Of a stretch of 64,000 nt of DNA, positions 8,624 through 16,951 are shown piece by piece; positions within the stretch are counted from its first letter, which is position 1; every line of letters starts with the position of its first letter. The stretch covers positions 1 through 64,000 of the forward strand of contig LJUY01000007.1 of assembly GCA_001304015.1 (NCBI GenBank). Reading direction: 5' to 3'. The notes under the pieces were generated by a model. It saw only the letters and a list, made by a program, of their open reading frames with translations, was not told where the DNA came from and searched no databases. The position numbers were made by a program, and so were the translations under genes. The stretch is from a candidate division Zixibacteria bacterium SM23_81. Its GTDB lineage: Bacteria > SM23-81.

Positions 8624-9106
8624 TTACTGTCCGAGATTAAATTTGCTCGTCCAGAATGGATAGTCGAGAGGAGTTGCTACCTGGCCCGCCCGAACCGGAT
8701 TATAGAGACAATACTTTATGATCTCAACAAGGCCTTCATCATCTCGAATCAGATGGTCGCGGAACTGTTCTTGCCATGCAAAGGTGGTTATTTTCAGACA
8801 TTCTTTAATTCTCTTGCCGGTAAAACCTTTCAGGCTTTTCATCACTTCAGAAAGAGTTTTCTTGTCAAGCAGTTGAAATACGATATGTAGATGATCAGGC
8901 ATAACCATGGCAAAATAGCATTCGATATGTTTCTTCTGCTCAAGCCAATCGATAGTATCAAATACAATTTGAACTACCTCTTTTTTCAGGAAGACCTTCT
9001 GTTTGTTGAAACAGGATGTGGTGATGAAGTACACTTCGCCTGCTTGAGAATATCGGTGCTTTCTTAGCTGTCTAGAGCCTCTCACGGGTTTTTTGTATGT
9101 CGGCAT
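8624..9106 (-). CDS. REP-associated tyrosine transposase (RAYT, Y1/HUH)
   Basis: A 160-residue IS200-like single-strand transposase. The HUH metal site is H72-L-H74 within MVMPDHLHIVF. The catalytic tyrosine is probably Y132 in the stretch IIKYCLYNPVRAG. Both are intact, so the gene looks functional. RAYTs bind and cut REP hairpins and are thought to spread them; here REPs flank both ends (8573-8618 and 9102-9123). The ATG (9106-9104) lies in one arm of the upstream REP hairpin and its GGAGG Shine-Dalgarno overlaps the other arm, so the hairpin could block translation. It is a single copy, without the ends of a full insertion sequence. Confidence 0.9.
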   Translation of the reverse strand: MPTYKKPVRGSRQLRKHRYSQAGEVYFITTSCFNKQKVFLKKEVVQIVFDTIDWLEQKKHIECYFAMVMPDHLHIVFQLLDKKTLSEVMKSLKGFTGKRIKECLKITTFAWQEQFRDHLIRDDEGLVEIIKYCLYNPVRAGQVATPLDYPFWTSKFNLGQ

Positions 9107-9123
9107 CAGGAGATGCCTCCCAC
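9102..9123 (-). promoter_or_regulatory. REP hairpin carrying the RAYT ribosome site and start codon
   Basis: Read on the minus strand: GTGGGA, then stem GGCATC (9117-9112), loop TCCT, and stem GATGCC (9107-9102). The start codon ATG is bases 9106-9104 in the second arm. GGAGG (9119-9115) lies at the base of the first arm, nine bases before the ATG. Folding would hide the start codon and part of the Shine-Dalgarno sequence. Confidence 0.75.
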
Positions 9124-9291
9124 AGAAAAAATGGGTGCGGAGTACTCGCCTAATGTGTTACTAGTAATCTCAAGGCATATGTTGAATATCTGAGAATTAA
9201 CCTTTTCTCTTGAAGTTATTAATGGCAGCTGCTATTAATATGAGGTTGTTCTGTGATAATCATACAATAAATGTGCCAGGTAACTATTCTT

Positions 9292-9341
9292 GTGGGAGAG
9301 GTCTGTTGACCTCGAGATCGATATCGGGAGATGTCTCCCAC
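9292..9341. repeat. REPIN (two inverted REPs)
   Basis: Forward REP: GTGGGA, stem GAGGTC (9298-9303), loop TGTT, GACCTC (9308-9313). Inverted REP: GATATC (9320-9325), GGGA, GATGTC (9330-9335), then TCCCAC. The stems differ from those of the RAYT-linked REP but keep pairing, which indicates compensatory change. Confidence 0.75.
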
Positions 9342-9352
9342 AAAGTAACTAT

Positions 9353-9374
9353 GTGGGAGAGGTCTCCAGACCTC
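9353..9374 (+). repeat. single REP
   Basis: GTGGGA followed by GAGGTC (9359-9364), loop TCCA, GACCTC (9369-9374). It lies 11 bases after the REPIN at 9292-9341. Confidence 0.7.
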
Positions 9375-9401
9375 GATTTCCTGTTAAAAGAATGAGGGCG
9401 C

Positions 9402-9484
9402 TGTGGATGGCAACATCCACAAAGAGCGGGGGAAATAGAGGAATACATCTTGATAAAACCTCTGGGTTCCCGCTTCCGCGGGAA
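9402..9484. repeat. two further intergenic hairpins
   Basis: TGTGGATG (9402-9409), loop GCAA, CATCCACA (9414-9421) is a perfect 8-bp stem with a GNRA loop. TTCCCGC (9467-9473), loop TTCC, GCGGGAA (9478-9484) is a second one. Related text (CAACATCCACAA with GAGCG, and a CCCCGC/GCGGGG hairpin) recurs at 29221-29300, so these are dispersed repeats. Confidence 0.5.
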
Positions 9485-9514
9485 TGACATAAAGAGCGAT
9501 CGGGTCCAGCATCG

Positions 9515-9576
9515 GGCTTCGACGAACGAGCTTCGTTACCAGCCTCGACACTGCTAAACGAGCATCAAGTTTCGAT
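9515..9576. repeat. CGA/TTCG-rich degenerate repeat
   Basis: Short words such as CTTCGACGAACGAGC and TCGACACTGCTAAACGA recur. A near copy of the latter is found in reverse at about 52860-52880. There is no coding potential. Confidence 0.4.
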
Positions 9577-9587
9577 GCACATAGAAA

Positions 9588-9617
9588 CGCCCCACGAGAT
9601 CCGGATCCCGTGGGGCG
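9588..9617 (-). terminator. intrinsic terminator of the secreted phosphoesterase gene
   Basis: CGCCCCACG (9588-9596) pairs perfectly with CGTGGGGCG (9609-9617), and the inner GATCC/GGATC also pairs. On the minus strand it is followed by TTTCTAT. It lies 28 bases past the stop of the gene ending at 9645. Confidence 0.65.
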
Positions 9618-9644
9618 CCTTTGGGAAATAACTTGCCTTTGCCT

Positions 9645-12600
9645 CTATCTTCTTTTCAAACTAACCACAGAAGACCGGTAAGATGCTCTCTCACTAGTCT
9701 TTTCTTTGCAATTTAACAAATTTTTATCGAACTCTCCCACCCGGTTGGATTCATCGCTCTCGCCGTAGGTGTTATATGCCGTCACCAGGTAGTAGTAATT
9801 GTTGACCGGATCTCCGGCTGCTGAGTCCAAGTAGTATGTGTTGGGGGTGGTGGCGTAAGGGGATCCCGGGGTGAAGTTCGGGTCGTTCGCGGCGCGATAG
9901 ATGCGGTATTCTGTGGCGCCCGCTTTGGGGGACCAGGTCAGTTGAATCTTGCCAGATCCGGCTTTGTAGGTTTCTAGATCGCGGATGGGCCAGGGGGCCG
10001 AGGCGTCCACCACCGCGGTGATGCGTCCGTCCTGGGTGGCGGCGATAACCGCGCCGTTGCCGGTGGTCACCGTGGTGAACATGTATCCCTTGCCCACCTG
10101 ATATTTCCACAGATTTGCGCCGTTGGCGGGATTCACCGCCGCTATGTAGCCACGCTTGCAGCCAGTATAGATGATTCCCCCATACTCGATGGGCATCGAC
10201 GGCCCGTGATCCCAGCCCCAGCCCTGGTCGACACCCCACAGTTGAACCTGCGTGGCGGCCGCGGAGTCATAAGCGTACAATTTTCCATCCAGAGACCGTC
10301 CGTAAATCTTATCGCCGGCCACCGAGCGGCCGATGGAATCGTAGAACTCCGGGGTTTTAGACCGCCACACCAAGCTTCCCGAGGAAGCATTCAGGGCGTT
10401 CATGTACCGCTCCGGCGAGGTGAAAAAGACTTTGTTACCTCCCCACACCGGCCAGGCAGCCGCCGCGCTGTAGTAACGGCTGGCGCTGGTGGGACTTTGC
10501 CAGCGCCATTGCTGGGCATGAGTGTTGATGTTTACGGCGTAGAAGTAGGAATCCCAACTGCCGAAATAGACCAGACTATCTTGCACCAGGGGCCGGGTCT
10601 CGATCATCCCGCCGGTGGAGAAGGACCACAGCTCATCTCCCGTGGCCTTGTGCACCGCGTACAGCTTGTGGTCACCGCAGCCCACATAGACCACTGTGTC
10701 CGCCACGGTGGGATGGCTCATGATGGTGCCGCCAGCCTTGAAGCTCCACTCCTCTGAGCCGTCGAAGACGTCCAGGGCGTAAAGGGTGCTGTCGCAGGAG
10801 CCGATGAACACCAGGTCGCCATCCACCGCCGGGGAGGAGACCACCTCGCTGCCGGTCTGGAAATCCCACAGCCAGTTTCCGGTGAAAAGATCCAGGCAGG
10901 TGACCTTCCCCTCCAGTGTGCCGAAATAGACCCGCTCAGCATCGGCCGCCGGGGAGGACTGGATGGTGCCTCCGGCCTGGTAGCGCCAGACCGCCTTGGG
11001 ATAGCCGTTCTCCACGTAGATGTTGGTGGATTTGTACCAGGTGTAGGAGGCCGACATCAGCCGCACCTGCACCTGATGGGCTCCGTTCATCAAGCCCGTG
11101 GTGGAGCCCGAACCGCTCCAGTTGGAGCCCAGGCCGCTCATGCTCTGCCAGCCATTATCGTCGAACTGGAACTCCGCCGCGGTGATGGTTTCCGGATGGC
11201 CACTGATGGTCACGTCGATGTTGGAGGTGCCGGAGATCAGCGCATCCTCCGTGGGTTGGTTAAAGGTGATGGTGGGATACGTGGGTACCGGCAGGTTGAC
11301 GGTGACCCAAGGCGACTGGGTGGGACCGCCGGTGGGCCGATAGGAGACGGTGACCTGGCTCTCGGTGATCTCCACGATGTTGTAGCCCGGCCCGAGGCCC
11401 CCGGGCCCGGGCCCGAAGGGAGATTCCCCCTCCACGCCCACCAGGCTCTCGAAATCGAACAGGACGTTGGAGTGGCCGTGGGCCACGAAGCAGATGATCA
11501 CGTTGTAGGGCTTGAGGATGTCCAGCAATTTGGATTTGTTGGCCAGAGCCCAAGAGCCGGCGTCGGCAGGATGATGCCAGACGGTGAATATGGGGGTATT
11601 AGGCAGCAATGAGGCCAGATCGTCCTGTAGCCACTCAAATTGGGTCACATCCATGCTGCCCTCGCCCCGCAGCCAGGTGCCTGAGTTGAGCATGATGAAA
11701 TGATATCCTTTGTGATCGAAGGAATAGTATGGATCGCCGAACAGATCCCGATATTTCTCTAAACCGGCCTCGGGCCACTTGGTGTCGTGGTTGCCGGGCA
11801 CCTCGTAGTGGGGTATGGTCAATGCGTCCAGGTAGGTCTTGTATTGATCGAACATCCAGTTGTCGCCGAACTCGGTCAGGTCGCCTCCCACCAGGACGAA
11901 ATCGATATCTGCAAGTGTGTTGATGTCGGGTACCGCCGCTGCGGTGCCGGCGCTGCCCCCGGCGTCGCCTACGTGGGTGTCGGCCATGTAGATGAACTTG
12001 AACACCTTGTTGAGCATGACGTCGGCGCCGGTCACGTTGCCGCCAGAGACGGTCGTGTTGGCCAGGGTGGCGGCGTCGGTGGCGTAGCCGGTGGCTTTGA
12101 CCACGATGTCGTAGGTCCCGTCGGGGAAGTCCACCAGGGTGTAGGAGCCCCCTCCGGCGGCGGTGCTGTCCCTATCCAGGACGTGCTGGGTGTCGTTCTC
12201 GTAGGCGGTGATCTCGGCCACGGCCGTGGGGGAGCCGTCGCTGAAGGAGATGCTCCCGCCGATGGTGTAGAAGGGTCCCGCAGAGCGCTGCATGACCACG
12301 TCCTGACCGGTAACGTCGTCCCCGGAGATGACCACGCTGTCGATGGTTGCTGTGTCGTAACGCACCGAGGTGAACTCCAGGTCGTAGTCACCATCGAACA
12401 GGTCGTCGATGGAGTAACTGCCTCCGCCGGGGGCCGTCTCGTCCTGCCCAACCAGATTGGAGGTGCCATACTCATAGGCCTTGATCGAGGCGATGTCGAT
12501 GGGCGAGCTATCGCTGAAGCTGACCGAGCCCTGGATGGAGTGGGTGGGGGTCAGGTAGACCCAGCGGATGGCATCGGCGACGACAAAGGATCCGACAGTG

Positions 12601-13013
12601 AATAAGTCGGTAACGATTATTGTAGCTGAAGATGTGAAATCCCACGTGCCCAACGGATGCCAACCGTCACCTTCGTTATATTGGTCACGATATACAGTAT
12701 CGATGCCTCCTGTGTGTTGAACGATATACTGAGCGTCCTGGGCATAGGTGCCATTGTTTACCCAGAACCACACCTCATAGTCTCCATCGTAATCCAAAGA
12801 AGTAGAATAAGTGGCAGTCTCCATGCCACTTCCTCCAGGATTGTGATAGTGTTTCTCGCCATCGTAGTTATTACCCCAGGTGCTGATCGACCAGCTGCCC
12901 ACGAAGACGGCGTCGTCATCGTCCACGATGACCTCGTAGGCCGCCAGAGCTAGGCTCGGCAGAACGGCCGTCACGACGAGAGCCAAGAGAGCGCAAACAA
13001 AGGTTCTGTTCAC
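9645..13013 (-). CDS. secreted metallophosphoesterase fused to golvesin and beta-propeller domains
   Basis: A 1122-residue exported protein. GTG 13013 follows GGAGG (13022-13018); the signal peptide covers about residues 1-25. Domains in order: golvesin/xanthan-lyase-like (about 26-150), two carboxypeptidase-regulatory-like beta domains (about 155-330), and a calcineurin-like phosphoesterase (about 335-590). The last has ADTHVGD, GGDLTEFGDN, GNHD, HHPAD and GHGHSN, so the two-metal site is complete. After that come an Ig-like segment, PQQ/BamB-type propeller repeats (about 680-1000) and one fibronectin III domain. Unlike other secreted proteins in the window it has no FlgD-like sorting tail, so it may stay periplasmic or be processed differently. 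The substrate is unknown. Confidence 0.8.
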   Translation of the reverse strand: MNRTFVCALLALVVTAVLPSLALAAYEVIVDDDDAVFVGSWSISTWGNNYDGEKHYHNPGGSGMETATYSTSLDYDGDYEVWFWVNNGTYAQDAQYIVQHTGGIDTVYRDQYNEGDGWHPLGTWDFTSSATIIVTDLFTVGSFVVADAIRWVYLTPTHSIQGSVSFSDSSPIDIASIKAYEYGTSNLVGQDETAPGGGSYSIDDLFDGDYDLEFTSVRYDTATIDSVVISGDDVTGQDVVMQRSAGPFYTIGGSISFSDGSPTAVAEITAYENDTQHVLDRDSTAAGGGSYTLVDFPDGTYDIVVKATGYATDAATLANTTVSGGNVTGADVMLNKVFKFIYMADTHVGDAGGSAGTAAAVPDINTLADIDFVLVGGDLTEFGDNWMFDQYKTYLDALTIPHYEVPGNHDTKWPEAGLEKYRDLFGDPYYSFDHKGYHFIMLNSGTWLRGEGSMDVTQFEWLQDDLASLLPNTPIFTVWHHPADAGSWALANKSKLLDILKPYNVIICFVAHGHSNVLFDFESLVGVEGESPFGPGPGGLGPGYNIVEITESQVTVSYRPTGGPTQSPWVTVNLPVPTYPTITFNQPTEDALISGTSNIDVTISGHPETITAAEFQFDDNGWQSMSGLGSNWSGSGSTTGLMNGAHQVQVRLMSASYTWYKSTNIYVENGYPKAVWRYQAGGTIQSSPAADAERVYFGTLEGKVTCLDLFTGNWLWDFQTGSEVVSSPAVDGDLVFIGSCDSTLYALDVFDGSEEWSFKAGGTIMSHPTVADTVVYVGCGDHKLYAVHKATGDELWSFSTGGMIETRPLVQDSLVYFGSWDSYFYAVNINTHAQQWRWQSPTSASRYYSAAAAWPVWGGNKVFFTSPERYMNALNASSGSLVWRSKTPEFYDSIGRSVAGDKIYGRSLDGKLYAYDSAAATQVQLWGVDQGWGWDHGPSMPIEYGGIIYTGCKRGYIAAVNPANGANLWKYQVGKGYMFTTVTTGNGAVIAATQDGRITAVVDASAPWPIRDLETYKAGSGKIQLTWSPKAGATEYRIYRAANDPNFTPGSPYATTPNTYYLDSAAGDPVNNYYYLVTAYNTYGESDESNRVGEFDKNLLNCKEKTSERASYRSSVVSLKRR

Positions 13014-13071
13014 GTTGCCTCCTTGTGAGATTGAAAAATGACATGAAATCGCTTTCACAAGTACCTTTAAC

Positions 13072-13101
13072 ATCTTAACACAAAATGGAAGAGCATGTCA
13101 A
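13072..13101 (-). promoter_or_regulatory. sigma-70-type promoter for the phosphoesterase gene
   Basis: On the minus strand, TTGACA (13101-13096) and TAAGAT (13077-13072) are separated by 18 bases. The start codon is about 60 bases further on. Confidence 0.55.
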
Positions 13102-13186
13102 GAGATTTTTTGGGAAATCGTTGTCCGTGAATCGTGATTCGTGAATCGCGTTCGTTTGCTCGGTAAACTGGCAATATCTTCATTAA

Positions 13187-13207
13187 TAGGAGGGACCTCC
13201 TGACCTC
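13187..13207 (+). repeat. decayed REP copy
   Basis: TAGGAGGGACCTCCTGACCTC resembles the GTGGGAGAGGTC REP family and still forms a GGAGG/CCTCC hairpin. A GC-rich hairpin around 13216-13238 follows directly. Confidence 0.45.
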
Positions 13208-13310
13208 GATATCCGCAGAGGCGGCGGCCTCCGCGGTGCCAAAATTCATTGTAAATTACACAGTGCAAATTTTGAATTTGCCCCTCCCAAACCCGGAAGC
13301 ATCACTATCT

Positions 13311-13537
13311 TGTCATTCTGAGGGAAGCCTGAGCAAAAGCGAAGGCGACCGAAGAATCTCAGGCGACAGGTTTTAATATGCCCGCATGACTTTGACCACC
13401 TCTTTCTGCGCCCCTTAAGACTATCAGCAGAGATTCTTCGCTTCACTCCACTAGATCCGCTTAGGTTGGATTTCTGCGTCTCATTGCCCATTGGACAAGA
13501 AAGCGGTTTATTAACCTGCCCTTCGCTCAGAATGACA
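13311..13537. mobile_element. MITE-like element 1 (227 bp)
   Basis: Perfect 12-bp terminal inverted repeats TGTCATTCTGAG (13311-13322) and CTCAGAATGACA (13526-13537) enclose a subterminal pair CGAAGAATCTC and GAGATTCTTCG (about 13350-13360 and 13430-13440). There is no transposase gene. A second member lies 66 bases to the right. Confidence 0.65.
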
Positions 13538-13603
13538 TGAAAAGTAGATTGCTGCTTATTTTCTAGCTTTCCTTTCATTCAGCCTATTAGCATACTTCTT
13601 CAA

Positions 13604-13732
13604 TATCATTCTAATGAAGGGTGCTCTGAGCTCTGGCGAAGGCGACCGAAGAATCTGCTTTTATTCTTTTCCACCCCACCACCCTAAAAGCAGATTCTTC
13701 GTCACTCACTTCACTCGTGATTCAGAATGACA
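13604..13732. mobile_element. MITE-like element 2 (about 129 bp)
   Basis: Same family as the element at 13311. The right end TTCAGAATGACA (13721-13732) matches the other copy; the left end TATCATTCTAA (13604-13614) is decayed. The inner repeat CGAAGAATCTGCTTTTA (13647-13663) pairs perfectly with 13685-13701, 17 bp long. It is non-coding. Confidence 0.6.
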
Positions 13733-13807
13733 AATCTTTTTGGATTTTCACGATTCCCCAGTCTCCAGTCTCAAGTCTCCTGTTTCGATTCCCTATTCTC
13801 TTTCATT

Positions 13808-13831
13808 AAAAAGGGCGAGCGGCGCTCGCCC
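13808..13831 (-). terminator. REP-like hairpin acting as terminator of the symporter gene
   Basis: GGGCGAG (13813-13819) and CTCGCCC (13825-13831) form a GC-rich stem. On the minus strand it is followed by TTTTT (13812-13808). It lies 22 bases past the symporter stop. The same hairpin sequence is repeated at 8451-8469, so a repeat element serves here as terminator. Confidence 0.65.
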
Positions 13832-13853
13832 CCACTGCCAACTGCCACTTTTT

Positions 13854-15323
13854 TTAACTGCCTCCTACCTCCTGCATCCCGCCTCCTGGCTTTCCCAATC
13901 CATCCAAAGCATACCCCAGCACAAAGGTCCACAGCATGCCGATGACCACGATCCACGGCCAGCTGATGTGCAGGACAGGCTCCAGCTTGAAGATGATCAG
14001 AGTCACGACCACGCTGGAGAACATGGCCATGATGTTGCCCAGGTTCGAGCCGCGCTTGACCAAAACGCCCAGCAGGAATACGCCCAACATGCCCCCGTAA
14101 GTGAAGCCAACGATCCTTAAGCCCAGCCAGAGGACTCCCTCCACATTGCGGCACGCGATGGCGATGGCCACTAGGATGGCACAGAACAGAACCACGAACC
14201 ATCGAGACGCGCGCAGGTAGTGCTTTTCCGTGGCCTTCTTCCTGATGTAAGGCTTATAGATGTCTACAACGGCGCTGGAAGAAAGGGCTCCCAGGGCCGA
14301 ATCGGTGCTGGACATAGCCGCTGCCAACACCCCGGCGATGAGCAAACCCCGAAGGCCCACGGGTAACTGGGTCATGATGAAGAAGGGGAAGACGCGGTCC
14401 GTCTGAGCCGGGAGGTTGGGGTCGGGGTAGAAGTGGTAGAAGACGAACAGCAGGGTGCCAATGCTCAGGAAGAGCATCACCAGGGGAAAATCGATGATGC
14501 CGGTGAGAACGATGGACTTCTGGGCTTCCCGGGTCCTTTTAGTGGTCAACATGCGCTGGGCCAGGTCCTGATCGGTCCCCAGGGCAGCGAAGGTCTGGAT
14601 ACAGCCGTTGACCAGACCCACAAGCAGGATTCTGGGATTGTTCAGGGAGATGCCCAGGTCAAAAGCGCGCAGCTTGCCCAGAGGCCCGGCCACGCTGGTG
14701 ACGCCTTCCCAGCCCCCGGGAATCTTGGTGAGCAAGTAGATCGCTGCCAGTAGGGCTCCACCCAGGAACACGGTGATCTGGAGCACATCCGTCCAGACCA
14801 CTGCCTTGATGCCTCCCAGGCCGGTATAGGCCATGGCCACCAGGGCCATGATCCCGATGCAGGGGATGATGGGCCATCCGGTGACCACCGAGACAGCGAT
14901 GGAAGCGCCGAAGAGTCGCACCCCGCTGGCCAGAAGCCGGGTGACGAAGAAGAACAGGGTGGCGGTGTTGCGAGTTCCCGTGCCGAACCGCTGAACCAGA
15001 TATTCGTAAACGGTGGTGACCCTTCCCCGGTAGAAGGCGGGCATAAACAGGAGGGCTATGCCCAGGCGGCCCAGCATGGAACCGAAGGCGAACTGGATAT
15101 AGGCGTGATCGGCCCGAAAAGAGTCGGCGGGCACCCCGATGAAGGTCAGGGCGCTGAGCTCGGTGGCCAGGATGGAGAAGCAGACGGCCAGCCAGGGAAT
15201 TTTCCGGCCGCCCAGGAAGAAATCTTCGGTGTCTCTCTCCCGACGCCCGAAGATGTACCCCACCGTGCCCAGGGAGCAAAAGTAGAGGATCAGTATGGTG
15301 AAATCGATCCCAGAAAGTCGCAT
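13854..15323 (-). CDS. sodium:solute symporter (SSS family)
   Basis: A 489-residue, highly hydrophobic protein with about 13 membrane helices, the usual SSS length and LeuT-like fold. Family marks include GRRERDTEDFFLGGRKIPW after the first helix, the GLGGIKAVVWTDVLQ stretch, and AAAMSSTDSALGALSS in the region of the second sodium site. These proteins use the sodium gradient to import sugars, amino acids, organic anions or vitamins; the substrate cannot be read from the sequence. ATG 15323 has AAAGGAG just upstream. It stands alone, next to a trehalose block, so a solute or osmolyte role is possible but unproven. Confidence 0.85.
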   Translation of the reverse strand: MRLSGIDFTILILYFCSLGTVGYIFGRRERDTEDFFLGGRKIPWLAVCFSILATELSALTFIGVPADSFRADHAYIQFAFGSMLGRLGIALLFMPAFYRGRVTTVYEYLVQRFGTGTRNTATLFFFVTRLLASGVRLFGASIAVSVVTGWPIIPCIGIMALVAMAYTGLGGIKAVVWTDVLQITVFLGGALLAAIYLLTKIPGGWEGVTSVAGPLGKLRAFDLGISLNNPRILLVGLVNGCIQTFAALGTDQDLAQRMLTTKRTREAQKSIVLTGIIDFPLVMLFLSIGTLLFVFYHFYPDPNLPAQTDRVFPFFIMTQLPVGLRGLLIAGVLAAAMSSTDSALGALSSSAVVDIYKPYIRKKATEKHYLRASRWFVVLFCAILVAIAIACRNVEGVLWLGLRIVGFTYGGMLGVFLLGVLVKRGSNLGNIMAMFSSVVVTLIIFKLEPVLHISWPWIVVIGMLWTFVLGYALDGLGKPGGGMQEVGGS

Positions 15324-15435
15324 GAAAGCTCCTTTTGAATAGGGAAAAAATTTAAGGAGTTAAGGATTCAGGGCTCTGGGATGCCCTTTGCCCAAGCCAG
15401 GGAAGCCACTTCGCTGGTTCGTTATGGGTCACATT

Positions 15436-16941
15436 CTAAACTCTCTCTATTTTATCTGTAATTTCATCTATAGGCACATAATCTGCCAATACAGGAAAAT
15501 TGTCTAGACGTTTGGCAATGGCTGCCTGAAGGAAGCAGTTCACCCACCAGAAGATGTTGTATTTACGAATTGATTGGCGGAGTTTCTTCATGCGTGACCG
15601 TCTTTCCTCCTGGGGCATCCGAAATGCTTGATAGATTGCTTCAGCCATTCCCTCGATGTCGTGAGGGTTCACCAATAGCGCGCTCTTTTGTAACTGGGCC
15701 GTTGCGCCGGCAAACTCGCTCAATATCAGCACCCCATTCTCCTCCAAATTTGAAGCACAATATTCCTTGGCCACCAAGTTCATGCCGTCCTTCAGAGGAG
15801 TAAGCAGGGCTATCTCGGCAGTGCGATAGTAAGCAAGGAGTTCTTTCCGCTCCAAACTTCGAAAAATATAATGGATGGGCACCCAGCCAGATCGAGTAAA
15901 TTGCCCGTTAATTTCGCCCACCAGACGTTCAATTTCCGTTTTGAGATCTCGGTATTTAGGGATGCCCCTGCGGCTGGGCACCAGAACCTGGATGAGCACA
16001 ACTTTCTCTTGCAAATTCGGAAATCGGCTTAGGGCGTTTCTGAAAGCCTTGAGCTTTTCGGGAATACCTTTGGTATAATCCAGCCGGTCCACACCGAGGA
16101 TGATCTTTTGGTGTGGTAAATCCTCATGGATGTACCAAGCTCTATTGGCCACTTCTTTTTCCTTGGCTAGTTTGGCAAATTCATTAAAATCGATGCTGAT
16201 GGGAAAAGCGCCAACTCTGAGCTTTCGATTGCCGAACCTGAGGGTGAGCACCTGACCCCTGCCAAATATATTCGTATCTTTAACTAGGGTTCGGACACAC
16301 TGCACGAAATTGCGCCGGTCGCGCAGAGTTTGAAAACCTATTAGGTCGTATTCCAGAAGAGCACGCAAGATATGAAAGCGCCAGGGGAGTTTGAGAAAGA
16401 TATCCAGCGAGGGGAAAGGGGTATGGAGGAAAAACCCGCTTCTGGAATTGCTTCCCAGGTCCCGCAGCGCCTTGGCCACTCCCATGAGGTGATAATCATG
16501 AACCCAGATGAAATCGTCTGTTCTGCTGTTTTGGGCGATGACCTGGGCAAATTTTTTGTTGACTCTCTGGTATGCAAACAAATAGTCAGGTCTGAAGTTG
16601 CAGTATGACTGAAGATCGTGGAAGAGAGGCCAGAGCACTTCGTTCGAAAAGCCTCTGTAATATTTGCTCCTGTCCTCAGCTGTGAGCATCACTGGCTTCA
16701 GTGTATAGCCCGAATCTTTGGTTGCACTGGCCAGAAGTTTATCCATCTCGACATCATGTTTTGCCGCTGTGCCTGGCCAGCCAATCCATATTCCCCCGCG
16801 GTCGCGTAAAACTGGTGCGAGAGCTGTCACCAGACCACCTGTACCACGCTTGAGTTGCCACTGGTCCTTCTTTCCCCTTGTGAGCACAATTGGCAGGCGA
16901 TTGGAGACGATGATGAGGCGGTTTTCTGGGATTTTATTCAT
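15436..16941 (-). CDS. otsA: alpha,alpha-trehalose-phosphate synthase (GT20)
   Basis: A 501-residue cytosolic glycosyltransferase that makes trehalose-6-phosphate from NDP-glucose and glucose-6-phosphate. Signature residues are present: VSNRLP at the start, the GGL loop, [32 protein letters not shown] and the donor-binding [13 protein letters not shown]. Length fits OtsA. It starts 10 bases after the stop of the MscS gene, making the last gene of otsB-mscS-otsA. The product of OtsA is the substrate of OtsB two genes upstream, so the operon encodes the whole two-step route. Confidence 0.95.
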   Translation of the reverse strand: MNKIPENRLIIVSNRLPIVLTRGKKDQWQLKRGTGGLVTALAPVLRDRGGIWIGWPGTAAKHDVEMDKLLASATKDSGYTLKPVMLTAEDRSKYYRGFSNEVLWPLFHDLQSYCNFRPDYLFAYQRVNKKFAQVIAQNSRTDDFIWVHDYHLMGVAKALRDLGSNSRSGFFLHTPFPSLDIFLKLPWRFHILRALLEYDLIGFQTLRDRRNFVQCVRTLVKDTNIFGRGQVLTLRFGNRKLRVGAFPISIDFNEFAKLAKEKEVANRAWYIHEDLPHQKIILGVDRLDYTKGIPEKLKAFRNALSRFPNLQEKVVLIQVLVPSRRGIPKYRDLKTEIERLVGEINGQFTRSGWVPIHYIFRSLERKELLAYYRTAEIALLTPLKDGMNLVAKEYCASNLEENGVLILSEFAGATAQLQKSALLVNPHDIEGMAEAIYQAFRMPQEERRSRMKKLRQSIRKYNIFWWVNCFLQAAIAKRLDNFPVLADYVPIDEITDKIERV

Positions 16942-16951
16942 AGACCTTTAT

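Noticed and set aside
9292-9374. Repeats that might suggest a CRISPR array
   Set aside because: The units are inverted doublets with short, uneven gaps, not regular direct repeats with unique spacers.
11787-12605. Long open frame on the plus strand opposite the phosphoesterase gene
   Set aside because: It mirrors a high-GC coding region, is rich in Gly, Val and His with no domain, and lacks a ribosome site. The minus-strand protein has clear domains.
13246-13578. 110-codon minus-strand frame in the MITE-like region
   Set aside because: It is made of the inverted repeats themselves and has no start signal or family.
14659-15279. 206-codon minus-strand frame overlapping the symporter gene
   Set aside because: It lies in another frame of a well-defined transporter and is Arg/Pro/His rich, typical of out-of-frame reading.
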